NCBI RefSeq assembly: GCF_018998565.1
Contig: NZ_JAHNZO010000018.1
Location: 99,883 to 163,882, forward strand
Direction of reading: 5' to 3'
Source of the DNA: Paenibacillus oleatilyticus
Lineage (GTDB): Bacteria; Bacillota; Bacilli; Paenibacillales; NBRC-103111
DNA length: 64,000 bases
The translations under genes and the position numbers were made by a program. Positions 46,634 to 56,418 of this stretch are shown here, in pieces (position 1 is the first letter of the stretch; each line of letters begins with the position of its first letter). Below the pieces are notes generated by a model that did not search any database, was not told where the DNA came from, and saw only the letters and a program-made list of their open reading frames with translations.

Positions 46634-47147
46634 GTGGAATTATTAGACGAAGTGGAGGAGGAAGCGGTCATGGAACAAGGCATTGTCGTTCAAGGCATCG
46701 CTTATGATAAGAACATCGCAAAAATCAACATTCTAGGAGTGCCAGAGAAGCCGGATCAATTGGCGAAGGTGTTCACCGCACTGGCAAAGGAACAGATCAA
46801 TGTGGACATCATCACGAAGGGCATGGTTTTTGACGGAGTAGCCGACTTTTCATTCACGACGGCGCTGATCGACTTCGACAAAGCGCTCACCGTCATCGAC
46901 AGCATCCAGGCCGACCTTGGATACCGCCAAGCGACGCACGAGATAGAGTACTTCGGGTGTAGCCGCCAAAATTTTCGAGGTGATCTCATCGCAGGGCGTG
47001 TCGATCAAGCTTGTCAGCACGTCCGAGATCAAGATGTCTTTCGTCATCAAGTTGGAGCACCTCGCAGACGTCGCCCGCGCACTTAACACTGCTTACGGTC
47101 TCGGTACTTGCGATGTGTCCTTCGTCGGCGGCCTGCAAGGTTGGTAA
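46634..47147 (+). pseudogene. lysC: Aspartokinase C-terminal (ACT) fragment
   Basis: Plus strand codes for the regulatory ACT domains of aspartate kinase: MEQGIVVQGIAYDKNIAKIN, KEQINVDIITKGMVFDGVAD; at about 46943 a small deletion shifts the frame and the ending (KIFEVISSQGVSIKLVSTSE ... VSFVGGLQGW) continues to a TAA at 47147. The kinase domain is missing. The fragment starts close to where B. subtilis LysC has its internal beta-subunit start, and GGAGGAAG precedes the ATG at 46670, but the deletion makes a working subunit unlikely. Confidence 0.8.
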
Positions 47148-47151
47148 TAGA

Positions 47152-48520
47152 TCAAATGTAATCGCTGGACGGTTCCACTTTGTTTTTCTGAATAAACACC
47201 CGTTGAATATTGTACTTGTCTAATTTGTATTGCAGCGCCTGCCTCCTCAAACCTAGCGCTTCAGCCGTCTTGCTTACATTGCCCTGGCATTTATCAAGCA
47301 TAGTCATAATTGCATCCCGTTCCAGTTCTTCAAGCATTTTGGGCAAATCGATCTCTTGTGAGAAATCGGCCGGAGAGGCTAGGGATATTTCTTCTTTTTT
47401 CGTTTGAAAAACATAGGCCGGCAGATGATACTCCTGGATCAGATCTTGCCCGCCGTCCATCATATTAAAAGCCGATTCTATAGCATGTTCAAGTTCACGT
47501 ATATTTCCAGACCAATGATTCTGCATCATTTTTTGCATAGCCGGATCACTAATCCCTTTCACATCCATGCCAAACAAATTATTAAAATGCTGGATAAAAT
47601 GATTTGCTAATTCAGGGATATCTGATTTACGTTCTTGCAGTGAAGGCATAACTATCGTCACTACGTTTAAGCGATAAAACAGATCAGAACGAATAATACC
47701 ACTTTGTAAAGCTTCACTCGGCATCATATTCATTGCTGTAATAATTCTTGCATCGACTTCTTGTTCAACATCGCCACCAACCCGACGAATCTTCCTATCT
47801 TGCAGCACTCGCAACAATTTGGACTGCAAAGAAATATCAAGACTATTCAATTCATCAAGAAATAACGTGCCCTCATCCGCTTGTTCAAAAAAACCAGGTC
47901 GATCCACCGCACCTGTAAAAGCTCCTTTTTGGGTTCCAAACAATAGCCCTTCCATTAAATCCTTCGGCACAGCTGCGCAATTAATCGCTATAAAAGCTTT
48001 ATCGCGACGGATACTTGCATTGTGAATACTTTGGGCAATGAGCTCTTTTCCTGTTCCGGTTGCTCCGCAAATCATTATCGGCGACTGGGTTCGTGTGGCT
48101 TTTTTAGCTAATGATATTGCTTGCCTGAAGGTAGGGTCAGATCCAATTAGGTCATCAAAGTGATAGGTTGCAGTACCGACGGATAATTTTTTTTCCTGTT
48201 CGTCTCTATTAAATGTCGGCGCAAATCTACAATCTCATCATGCATATTCATGATCTTAGTGACATCTTTGGCTATTTCAACTGCACCTATGATTTTGTTT
48301 CCTTCATAAAGAGGATAGGTGCTGTTAATCGCCGTAATTTTTTTCCTTTAATGTTCACATAAGTTTGAATCGATTCGCTAGTTCCCTTTCCCTTCTCCAA
48401 AGCTAAATGCAGCGTACTGGACTCGTCAGTTAAAGAAGGAAAAACATTTAAGACCACATTGATTATATTCATATTAAAGGTGACGTACACCGGTGTTCTT
48501 GTGTCTCCCACACCCCTCAT
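47152..48520 (-). pseudogene. Sigma-54-dependent activator (RocR/KamR-like), frameshifted
   Basis: The frame from 48075 to 47152 encodes the AAA+ domain (GATGTGKELIAQSIHN, GAFTGA loop, LDELNSLD) and a C-terminal Fis-type HTH (KTAEALGLRRQALQYKL). Upstream, a PAS-like sensor is readable (STLHLALEKGKGTSE, YPLYEGNKIIGAVEIAKDV) but needs one base restored near 48335 in an A run and one near 48210 (CATTTAATAGAG). Such activators switch on amino acid catabolism genes like kamA or roc; the kamA fragment nearby fits. The N-terminus before 48520 is also disrupted. Confidence 0.75.
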
Positions 48521-48648
48521 CTTGTACTTCCATCACCATCAACGGCATTTGCCGGACCAAGCCAGTCCACTTCATTCCCGGAAGCATATACAGATCAATA
48601 TTTCGATTTTCATGGTAAAGCGAAATCCTTCGCCTAACTGCACGAATG

Positions 48649-50289
48649 TCATTCGTTCACCCACATATCCTGGATGTTCAAAGTCGCCAACGGGTTAGGT
48701 TTGACCCCTTGAATGCGATTGTTGATGACCTGGAACATCTTCGCAGAATACAGCGGAATCCAGTAAGCTTCATCAACTACAAGCTTCTGTATTGCTGCAT
48801 AAGTTTTCTTTCTTTGCCCGCTATCCATTATTGTGGCGCCTTTTTCCAGCAGGCTGTCCAGCTTCTTATTGCTGATGCGGAAAAAATTCAAGCCGCCGAT
48901 TTGATTGGAATTCAAGAGCAGATTCAAAATATCGGGGTCATTGCTTCCGTGATCAGTCGCCATCAAATCAAATGCGCCTTTTACTGCTTGCGCTGTGGCT
49001 GTGGCCATTTCATAGCTTTGAATTTTCAAATCGACACCAATTTCTTTCAGCATGCTTTGCACAAGTTGATTTCCTGGCTTTGGAGTGTCGATGATCATCA
49101 TGAGGCTGAGCCCTTTTCCATCTTTTTCCCTGATTCCTCGCTCATTGGTCTTCCAACCGGCCTCCTCCAGCAATCTCATCGCTTCCTCTTTATTGTATTT
49201 GTAGCCGTATTGCTCCACTGCCGGGTCGTACCCAATCATTGTAGGCGGGATAGGTCCGTAGACAGGCACTCCTTCTCCCTTCAGGTCTGCGGCGATCAGC
49301 GCTTCCTTGTTGATCGCCAGATTAAGAGCTTTGCGTACGTTAATATCTTGCAAAATCTCATTTTCCAAATTCATTCCGATGAAGTTCTCAACTGGCTGCG
49401 TCCCTTCCACGACGGTGAATTTCTTATCATTCTTGTACTTCTTCACGTCTTTTGCAGGTACGTTCGCGATATCAATTGTTCCACTGTCAAGCGCAGCCAT
49501 CAGAGTCTGATTGTCTTTGATAAACTTGATGACGAGCCGATCTGGCCGTACAGGGCCTTTGTTCTCCACAAACGGAGGCGCCCATTGATAGTCATCGTTT
49601 CGTTTCAGCGTAATGGATTCCCCCGTCTTCCAGCTCTCGAACTTCCACGGTCCCACTCCCACAGGATTTCGTCCATAATTATTTCCGTATTTCTTCACCG
49701 CCTCCATCGATAAAGGCTGATGGTATCCTCCATAGGACAAAGCACTAAGCAGCGGAGCAGAAGGCTGTTTCAATTGAAAAATTAGAGTAGAATCATCGGG
49801 TGCAGAAATGGACTGGATCAAAGCTAACTCTTGTCCGGTAAGCGGTGAAGCAGTTTTGGGGTCCATTGCCCGCTCCATGCTTTGCTTGATGGAAGATGCG
49901 GTCAGCGGTGTTCCATCATGAAACTTCACCCCCGGGCGAAGCTTGAACGTCCAGGTCTTTCCATCCTTGGAGATCGTGTACGATTCAGCCAGATTCGGCT
50001 TCAGCTCAAAGGTATATGGGTCCATAACCATCAAGGCTCCTCCCAGTAAACCGCCTACGAAGTTGCCGGCTGGAAGAGCTGTTTTTTGCGGATCTAACGT
50101 ATCCGGCTCCGCTTGGTACCCGATTGTGATTGTTCCCCCTGTTTTTGGCGTCAGGCTGACATTCGTTTTTGACTGTTGATCGGCCGTTTCTACTGGTGGG
50201 GGTGCAGAAGTACATCCCACTGTAGAAATGGCGAGTAAACATACAAACAGCAAATACCCTATGTGCAAATCCAAGCGCTTTCGTAACAC
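48649..50289 (-). CDS. Oligopeptide ABC transporter substrate-binding lipoprotein
   Basis: 546 residues. Lipoprotein signal with lipobox STVGC, then a family-5 (DppA/OppA) binding protein: GGTITIGYQAEPDTLDP, FHDGTPLTASSIKQSMERAM, YGRNPVGVGPWKFESW. It captures peptides outside the cell for the Dpp permeases. GTG at 50289 chosen for AGGAGG six bases upstream; the frame opens 45 bases earlier. Last gene of the peptide locus and a paralogue of the binding protein at 59012. Confidence 0.92.
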   Translation of the reverse strand: MLRKRLDLHIGYLLFVCLLAISTVGCTSAPPPVETADQQSKTNVSLTPKTGGTITIGYQAEPDTLDPQKTALPAGNFVGGLLGGALMVMDPYTFELKPNLAESYTISKDGKTWTFKLRPGVKFHDGTPLTASSIKQSMERAMDPKTASPLTGQELALIQSISAPDDSTLIFQLKQPSAPLLSALSYGGYHQPLSMEAVKKYGNNYGRNPVGVGPWKFESWKTGESITLKRNDDYQWAPPFVENKGPVRPDRLVIKFIKDNQTLMAALDSGTIDIANVPAKDVKKYKNDKKFTVVEGTQPVENFIGMNLENEILQDINVRKALNLAINKEALIAADLKGEGVPVYGPIPPTMIGYDPAVEQYGYKYNKEEAMRLLEEAGWKTNERGIREKDGKGLSLMMIIDTPKPGNQLVQSMLKEIGVDLKIQSYEMATATAQAVKGAFDLMATDHGSNDPDILNLLLNSNQIGGLNFFRISNKKLDSLLEKGATIMDSGQRKKTYAAIQKLVVDEAYWIPLYSAKMFQVINNRIQGVKPNPLATLNIQDMWVNE

Positions 50290-50347
50290 TACGGACCTCC
50301 TTTTTAGATGTAGCCATTTTAAGTCGCGCATCATGTTATATCGTCGT

Positions 50348-51367
50348 TCAATCCAATTTCTCTCTTATTTCCAGACTTCTTTTATAGACCCTGATAAAGT
50401 TTTTGCCCATGATCAGCTCGATCGCTTCTTCTGTATACCCTCTTTTAGCAAGAGCCCTGGCAATCTCCGGTACCTGGATGTGTCCTTTTACAACGTCAAA
50501 ATCTTTGCGCGATGCCTGTGCGATTGCATCTGGCGAATCGTACTTCATGAATGGCTCGATTATATCCAGGCCGATTCCGACATGCTCTACCCCAACGAGT
50601 GATGTAATATGGTCCACATGGTTCAGCAGGTGTTCGAGATCTGACTCGTCATCGTTATCTGCTACAAAAATATTGACACCATTTATGCCGATCACCCCAT
50701 TGGTGGAAGCAATCGCCTTGATTTGCTCATCTGTAAGATTGCGCATAGAGTCAGCAAGTGACCGACAGTTGGAATGGGAGGCGATGATTGGCTTTTTGGC
50801 GATTTCGATAACATCCCAGAAGCCTTCATCGTTTAGATGGCTCACATCGATGATCATCCCCATTGCTTCTGCCTCTTCAACCAGTCGCACGCCAAATTCG
50901 GTAATTCCCCCTTTTTTTCCCTCACGCACTGGCGAAAAGTGACTGCCGTCTCCAACGAAGTTGCGTCGGCTCCACACGAGTCCCATAAAACGCACGCCCA
51001 GCTCATAGAAGATTCGAAGCATACTCAGATCGTTGTACAACGGTTCGGCTCCTTCCAAAGAAAGGACAAAGCCGACTTTTCCCGCTTTTTTTGCATTTTC
51101 GATATCATCCACACTTTTACATACCATGATTTTGTCAGGTGATTCATGCGCCTCTGCATGTAGCGCACTTATTTGCTGGAGCGCCTTTCGCAGGCCCATC
51201 TCTGGCAAAAATTTGTTGTCGATATAAATTGCAGCGACGATGGTATGTACCCCGCCTGCTACAAAACCAGGCAAATAGTCCGATACAATGACGTTTCTTT
51301 TGCCATGTTCCCGTTGGACTGCCACATCCAACAGCAGATCAAAATGAGCATCAATAACGTGTGTCAT
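50348..51367 (-). CDS. M19-family membrane-type dipeptidase
   Basis: 339 residues. Zinc dipeptidase of the renal dipeptidase family: metal ligands in DAHFDLL (residues 6-10), VLSLEGAEP, DVSHLND, ASHSNCR and GIGLDI. M19 enzymes cleave dipeptides and accept a D-residue at the C-terminal side. No signal peptide, so probably intracellular after import. Downstream of the M29 aminopeptidase and upstream of the binding protein in one orientation. Confidence 0.92.
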   Translation of the reverse strand: MTHVIDAHFDLLLDVAVQREHGKRNVIVSDYLPGFVAGGVHTIVAAIYIDNKFLPEMGLRKALQQISALHAEAHESPDKIMVCKSVDDIENAKKAGKVGFVLSLEGAEPLYNDLSMLRIFYELGVRFMGLVWSRRNFVGDGSHFSPVREGKKGGITEFGVRLVEEAEAMGMIIDVSHLNDEGFWDVIEIAKKPIIASHSNCRSLADSMRNLTDEQIKAIASTNGVIGINGVNIFVADNDDESDLEHLLNHVDHITSLVGVEHVGIGLDIIEPFMKYDSPDAIAQASRKDFDVVKGHIQVPEIARALAKRGYTEEAIELIMGKNFIRVYKRSLEIREKLD

Positions 51368-51432
51368 GCGCTTTTTCCACTCCTTTTCCTTGGCATTCTA
51401 TCTTTACTCGCTTCTCTTGTGCTGCGCCGATT

Positions 51433-52539
51433 TTATCTCAAGTTTTCAGGATTGAGCGGTTCCATTGCCGGTATCACGAACCGTCCATCTTTTCGAATCA
51501 ACCGATCGTCGAACCAGATCTCTCCCCCACCATACTCTGGACGTTGGATCATGACCATATCCCAGTGAATCATGGAATCGTTACCATTTGGAGCAATGTC
51601 ATAGCATTGTCCCGGTGTGAAGTGGAAGCTGCCATCAATTTTTTCGTCAAATAAGATATCCTTCATGGGTTCCCGAATGAAAGGATGTACCCCCAGTGCG
51701 AACTCGCCAATAAACCGCGCACCTTCATCCGTATCCAAAATGCCCGTCAATCGCTTCGTATCATTAGCTGTCGCATTCACGATCTTCCCGTTTGCAAACT
51801 CCAGACGAACATTTTCAAACGTAAAGCCTTGATAAGGAGATGGCGTGTTAAATGTGATGACACCGTTCACCGAATCTCGTACCGGAGCAGTAAATACTTC
51901 TCCGTCGGGTATGTTCATTTCTCCCGCACACGGAATTGCTGGGATGCCTTTGATCGAAAAGGTAAGCTCGGTGCCTGGTCCGATTATTTTCACTCTGTCT
52001 GTTCTTTCCATCAGTTCCTTTAGCGGAAGCATTGCGTTGGCCATTCTGGCGTAATCCATCGTGCAGACATCAAAGTAGAACTGTTCAAAAGCTTCTGTAC
52101 TCTTGTTAGCCAGCTGAGCCACAGAAGGATTGGGATAACGGAGATAGACCCATTTTTTCTGGAGACGAACCTCTCGCACCGATTTGGTAAAGGAAGCGGA
52201 CAGCTTCATCTGCTCATCAGGCACATCGGACAGCTCGTTGATATTGTTTCCGCCATCAATGAGGATAAAAGCATGCATCTTCTCCATCTGATAACGATCA
52301 ATCTCTGCCCAAGTCCGAAACTGTTCTGTGGTTCCTCTCAACAAAAGCTCGCGATGTATGCTGATATCTCGCAAGTTAACAAAAGGATGTCCTCCCGCTT
52401 TATGGACAGCTTTCACAAGCTCCTTGATCAAAGGCGTGTCGATTTCAATCGCTTCAATCAGTACATTGTCCCCTGGCTGTACATGAGTCGAGTAGTTCAC
52501 CAGCACATTCGCCAATTTGGTAAGACGTGAGTCCAACAT
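51433..52539 (-). CDS. M29-family aminopeptidase
   Basis: 368 residues, AmpS/PepS type metallo-aminopeptidase. Seen: PGDNVLIEA, the metal-binding CAGEMNIPDGE, GEFALGVHP and SMIHWDMV near the end. Removes N-terminal residues from imported peptides in the cytoplasm. Follows the ATPase gene by about 30 bp. Confidence 0.92.
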   Translation of the reverse strand: MLDSRLTKLANVLVNYSTHVQPGDNVLIEAIEIDTPLIKELVKAVHKAGGHPFVNLRDISIHRELLLRGTTEQFRTWAEIDRYQMEKMHAFILIDGGNNINELSDVPDEQMKLSASFTKSVREVRLQKKWVYLRYPNPSVAQLANKSTEAFEQFYFDVCTMDYARMANAMLPLKELMERTDRVKIIGPGTELTFSIKGIPAIPCAGEMNIPDGEVFTAPVRDSVNGVITFNTPSPYQGFTFENVRLEFANGKIVNATANDTKRLTGILDTDEGARFIGEFALGVHPFIREPMKDILFDEKIDGSFHFTPGQCYDIAPNGNDSMIHWDMVMIQRPEYGGGEIWFDDRLIRKDGRFVIPAMEPLNPENLR

Positions 52540-52567
52540 CGATCACTGACACCTCCGCCATCTTTTT

Positions 52568-53539
52568 TTATTTTCCCGCCATCGAATAGAGATGACAGGC
52601 GACCATTCTTCCTTCTACTTCTTTCAACACAGGAGTTTCTGTTTTGCAAACATCCATACATGCCCAGCAGCGCGGGTGAAACTTGCACCCTTTGGGAGGA
52701 TTGGAGGGTGAGGGCAAGTCCCCCGTTAAAATAATCCGTTCCCTTTTTTCATCTGGATCAGAAACGGGAACGGCTGAGAGAAGTGATTGCGCGTACGGAT
52801 GCATCGGCCTTTGAAATAGCTCTTCTTTTTTCGCCAGCTCGATAACTTCCCCCAAGTACATGACCGCTACTCGATCAGCAATATGTTCGACGACACGTAA
52901 ATCATGAGAAATAAAGAGGTATGTGAGAGAAAACTGCTCCTGCAAATCTTGAAGCAGATTAAGAATCTGGGATTGAATCGATACATCTAGAGCGGAAACC
53001 GGCTCGTCGGCAATAATTAGCTTTGGCCTTAGCATCAAGGCACGAGCAATCCCAATCCTTTGTCTTTGTCCCCCTGAAAACTCATGCGCGTATCGTGAGA
53101 GGTGCCTTTTGCTCAAACCGACAATTTCAATCGTCTCTTCGATCAGCGATTGTCTATGTTCCTTTGGTATATCATGGGCAATCAGCGGTTCTGTTAAGAC
53201 GTGCTGAATCGTCAGCTTGGGATTCAGCGTATCAAAAGGATTTTGAAACACCATTTGCATATTACGCCGTACCTTGTGCATGTCCGCTTTGTTGAAAGTA
53301 CGGATGTTGTTGCCTTGGAACACGATCTCGCCATCAGTCGGCTCTACCAAGCGCAGAATGCACCTTCCAAGCGTCGATTTGCCGCATCCTGACTCCCCGA
53401 CAATGCCTAAGGTCTCTCCCACGTTTACCGTCACATTCACGTCGTTGACAGCGTGTACGTAGGTTGGCTGTTGGAACCACCCTTTGCTTGTAAGAAACCG
53501 CTTCTGCAAATTTTTCACTTCCAAAAGAGGCGTCGTCAT
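52568..53539 (-). CDS. Peptide ABC transporter ATPase, DppF/OppF type
   Basis: About 323 residues. Walker [10 protein letters not shown], signature [14 protein letters not shown], Walker [12 protein letters not shown], and the C-terminal oligopeptide extension with four cysteines ([15 protein letters not shown]). ATG 53539 overlaps the stop of the DppD-type gene (ATGA); longer in-frame starts lie inside that gene. Confidence 0.93.
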   Translation of the reverse strand: MTTPLLEVKNLQKRFLTSKGWFQQPTYVHAVNDVNVTVNVGETLGIVGESGCGKSTLGRCILRLVEPTDGEIVFQGNNIRTFNKADMHKVRRNMQMVFQNPFDTLNPKLTIQHVLTEPLIAHDIPKEHRQSLIEETIEIVGLSKRHLSRYAHEFSGGQRQRIGIARALMLRPKLIIADEPVSALDVSIQSQILNLLQDLQEQFSLTYLFISHDLRVVEHIADRVAVMYLGEVIELAKKEELFQRPMHPYAQSLLSAVPVSDPDEKRERIILTGDLPSPSNPPKGCKFHPRCWACMDVCKTETPVLKEVEGRMVACHLYSMAGK

Positions 53540-54525
53540 ACATTCACCGCCGATCTCTTCCCTATATCTTGATACAACCAGCACCGGCAATGGGACTGAT
53601 CGTCCACAGCCATCAACTGAGGATTCTGTTCGGCACAAATGGGCATGGCTTTGTCGCATCGCGGAGCAAAGCGGCAGCCTTTGGGATATTCGTCTGGGGC
53701 CGGTACACTTCCGGCGATGCTGTTCAGACGCTTCTGTCCTTTTGCCTTATGCGGAGTGGAATGGATCAAGCCGATGGTGTATGGATGCTTCGGGTTACGC
53801 AGCAGCGTACGGACATCTGCTGATTCAATGACCTGCCCCGCATACATCACCATCACCCGGTCACAAGTCTCGGCAACAACTCCCAAATCATGTGTGATCA
53901 TGATCAGAGACATGCCCAATTCCACGCGGACTTTTTGAATCAAATCCAGAATTTGTGCCTGAATCGTCACGTCGAGAGCTGTTGTCGGCTCATCCGCAAT
54001 CAATAGCTTCGGGCTGCAAGCGATCGCCATCGCAATCATGACCCGCTGTCTCATCCCTCCAGATAAACGATGAGGGTATTCGTTGTAGATTTCATTCGCT
54101 CGTGAAATCCCTACCTGTGTAAGTAGCTCAATCGACTTTTGCTTTGCTTGCGCGCGCTTCATACCTTCATGCTTTTCGAGTCCTTCACTCATTTGCTTGC
54201 CGATTGTCAAAACAGGATTAAGCGCGGTCATCGGCTCCTGAAAGATCATCGCCATTTCTTTTCCTCTGATTTTTTGCATCACTTTTTCGTTAAACGCCAA
54301 TATTTCAGTACCGTTTAACTGAATGCTTCCTTCAATTTTTCCGTTCTTCCCGAGCAAGCGCATGATAGAGAGGGAGGTAACGCTTTTCCCGCCCCCAGAC
54401 TCTCCAACAATTCCCAGGGATTCTCCTTTCCCGACGTACAGAGAAAGATCATCCACTACCTTGAATTCTTTATTATTTTTTGTAAACGTAGTTGTCAAAC
54501 CGTACACTTCCAGTACGTTAGTCAT
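53536..54525 (-). CDS. Peptide ABC transporter ATPase, DppD/OppD type
   Basis: 329 residues. Walker A GESGGGKSV, signature LSGGMRQRVMIAMA, Walker B LIADEPTTALD, and the C-terminal cysteine-containing region (GCRFAPRCDKAMPIC). Pairs with the DppF-type ATPase, with which it shares an ATGA overlap. Confidence 0.93.
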   Translation of the reverse strand: MTNVLEVYGLTTTFTKNNKEFKVVDDLSLYVGKGESLGIVGESGGGKSVTSLSIMRLLGKNGKIEGSIQLNGTEILAFNEKVMQKIRGKEMAMIFQEPMTALNPVLTIGKQMSEGLEKHEGMKRAQAKQKSIELLTQVGISRANEIYNEYPHRLSGGMRQRVMIAMAIACSPKLLIADEPTTALDVTIQAQILDLIQKVRVELGMSLIMITHDLGVVAETCDRVMVMYAGQVIESADVRTLLRNPKHPYTIGLIHSTPHKAKGQKRLNSIAGSVPAPDEYPKGCRFAPRCDKAMPICAEQNPQLMAVDDQSHCRCWLYQDIGKRSAVNV

Positions 54526-54571
54526 GTTGTCCCCTCCTTGCTACTGAATGAAAGCTGATTTTTTACCGTTT

Positions 54572-55459
54572 CTATGTTTTCGGGTCAAAAATATCGCGCA
54601 GGGCATCGCCTAGCATGTATACAGTAAAAACTACGACAGTTATCGCGATTCCCGGAAACGTCGCCAGCCACCATGCTTCCCCCAAATAATCCTTGCCTTC
54701 ACTCAGCATCGTTCCCCACTCAGGAGTAGGCGGTTGCGCTCCAAGGCCGATAAACCCGAGTGCGGATGTACCTAAAATTGCGCTTCCAATGAACATAGTC
54801 GTATACACGATTAGTATATTTGAAATATTCGGTATCATTTGGTTGATAATAATCCACCAGTTGGAGCTTCCGATTGACCGACTTGCTTCCACATACCCTG
54901 CTCCCTTGACGGTTAGAGCTGCCCCTCGGACGAGGATAGAAAAAGCGGGTACGGACGCGATGCCGATTGCAATCATCGCATTTTCCTGACTGGGCCCAAG
55001 GACTGCTACGATCGCCAAAGCCAATACAATCCCTGGCAACGCGAGCAAGACATCCATGATCCGCATCATCACGTTATCAAATAATCCTCCCAAATAGGCG
55101 CTTGTCACACCGATGAGCGTTCCGGTTACAAACGTCATTGCAGACGCCATCACCGCTACTGTCAACGTCACCCTAGTTCCATACAGCAAACGCGATAATA
55201 TATCGCGGCCAATCGCATCCGTCCCAAGCCAAAATTCCTTCGATGGACCTTGCATAAAAGCTTCGTAATACGTTTTGGTCGGATCGTGTGGAGCAATCCA
55301 AGGACCGATGATACCGATTACAATAATACCCAGCATCATCATGAAACTAAATCGTGCTTTCTTTTGTTGCATAATCTTTCCTAGCAATTCAAAACGGGGA
55401 AGAGACCTTTCTTTACGCCCTATCGAATCGACGGAAATCGTTTTGTTGACCTGACCCAT
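54572..55459 (-). CDS. Peptide ABC transporter permease, DppC/OppC type
   Basis: 295 residues with an N-terminal cytoplasmic tail, one helix at about 38-58, and the five-helix BPD core including the coupling motif EASRSIGSSNWWIIINQMIP. Starts one base after the DppB-type stop. Confidence 0.92.
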   Translation of the reverse strand: MGQVNKTISVDSIGRKERSLPRFELLGKIMQQKKARFSFMMMLGIIVIGIIGPWIAPHDPTKTYYEAFMQGPSKEFWLGTDAIGRDILSRLLYGTRVTLTVAVMASAMTFVTGTLIGVTSAYLGGLFDNVMMRIMDVLLALPGIVLALAIVAVLGPSQENAMIAIGIASVPAFSILVRGAALTVKGAGYVEASRSIGSSNWWIIINQMIPNISNILIVYTTMFIGSAILGTSALGFIGLGAQPPTPEWGTMLSEGKDYLGEAWWLATFPGIAITVVVFTVYMLGDALRDIFDPKT

Positions 55460-55460
55460 A

Positions 55461-56399
55461 CTACACTCCCTCTCGTTTTACCGTGTAGTCGATACGTGGA
55501 TCGAGGATGGCGTACAACCCGTCAATTACGATCACGACAAGAACGTAAATCGCACCGATAAACAATGTCGTTCCCTGTATCATGGGGAAATCTCGCGAGC
55601 TGATCGCTTGAATCGCCAATGTCCCTATCCCCGGCCAGTTGAATACTTGCTCAACAATGACAGCCCCGCCTAACAGTCCCGCGAATTCTAGTCCGATTAC
55701 CGCAACAATCGGGATCATCACGTTGCGAAATGCGTGCCGCATTAGCACAAGTCGCTCACTCATGCCTTTTGCACGAGCTGTGCGGATGTAATCATTGGAT
55801 AAAACTTCCACCATGCCTGCACGTGTCAAACGACTGAGCGATGTCGCCATCAAAATACCGAGCGTGAACGCAGGCAGTACGATATCCATGAATCCGGTGC
55901 CTCCTGCGATCGGAAACCAGCCCAAGTGCACAGAAAACACCAAAATCACAAGAAGACCTAACCAGAAACCCGGCAGTGCCATGCCAAAGGTTGACAACGT
56001 CATGACGAAGCTATCAATAAACGTATCTTTCCATCTCGCAGCAAGGACTCCCATGCCTATTCCGACAACAACAGCAACACCTAGACTTGCCACTGCCATT
56101 TTCGCCGTTGCTGGAAAGCGCTCTGCAATTTCCGTGCTTACAGGTCTTCCTGTCTTGAGTGACGTACCCAAATCTCCTTTTACTACCCCGGACGCATAGC
56201 TGAGATACTGAGTCACGAGAGGCTTATTGAGCCCAAGCTCTTCTCGCAGCGCCTCGATTTGTTCAACCGTTGCCCGCTGACCGAGCATAATACGTACCGG
56301 ATCGCCAGGGATGAAATGAATGAGCATAAAGGTAAAAATCGAGAGTCCAAAGAGAACAATGACACCCGAAATGAGTCGCTTGAAAATGTATTGCTTCAT
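55461..56399 (-). CDS. Peptide ABC transporter permease, DppB/OppB type
   Basis: 312 residues, six helices. N-terminus YIFKRLISGVIVLFGLSIFT, then PGDPVRIMLGQRAT and the coupling motif RTARAKGMSERLVLMRHAFRN. ATG 56399 with GGGGGTG eight bases upstream; longer in-frame starts would overlap the serine hydrolase gene. Confidence 0.93.
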   Translation of the reverse strand: MKQYIFKRLISGVIVLFGLSIFTFMLIHFIPGDPVRIMLGQRATVEQIEALREELGLNKPLVTQYLSYASGVVKGDLGTSLKTGRPVSTEIAERFPATAKMAVASLGVAVVVGIGMGVLAARWKDTFIDSFVMTLSTFGMALPGFWLGLLVILVFSVHLGWFPIAGGTGFMDIVLPAFTLGILMATSLSRLTRAGMVEVLSNDYIRTARAKGMSERLVLMRHAFRNVMIPIVAVIGLEFAGLLGGAVIVEQVFNWPGIGTLAIQAISSRDFPMIQGTTLFIGAIYVLVVIVIDGLYAILDPRIDYTVKREGV

Positions 56400-56418
56400 G
56401 ATGTGTTCACCCCCATCC

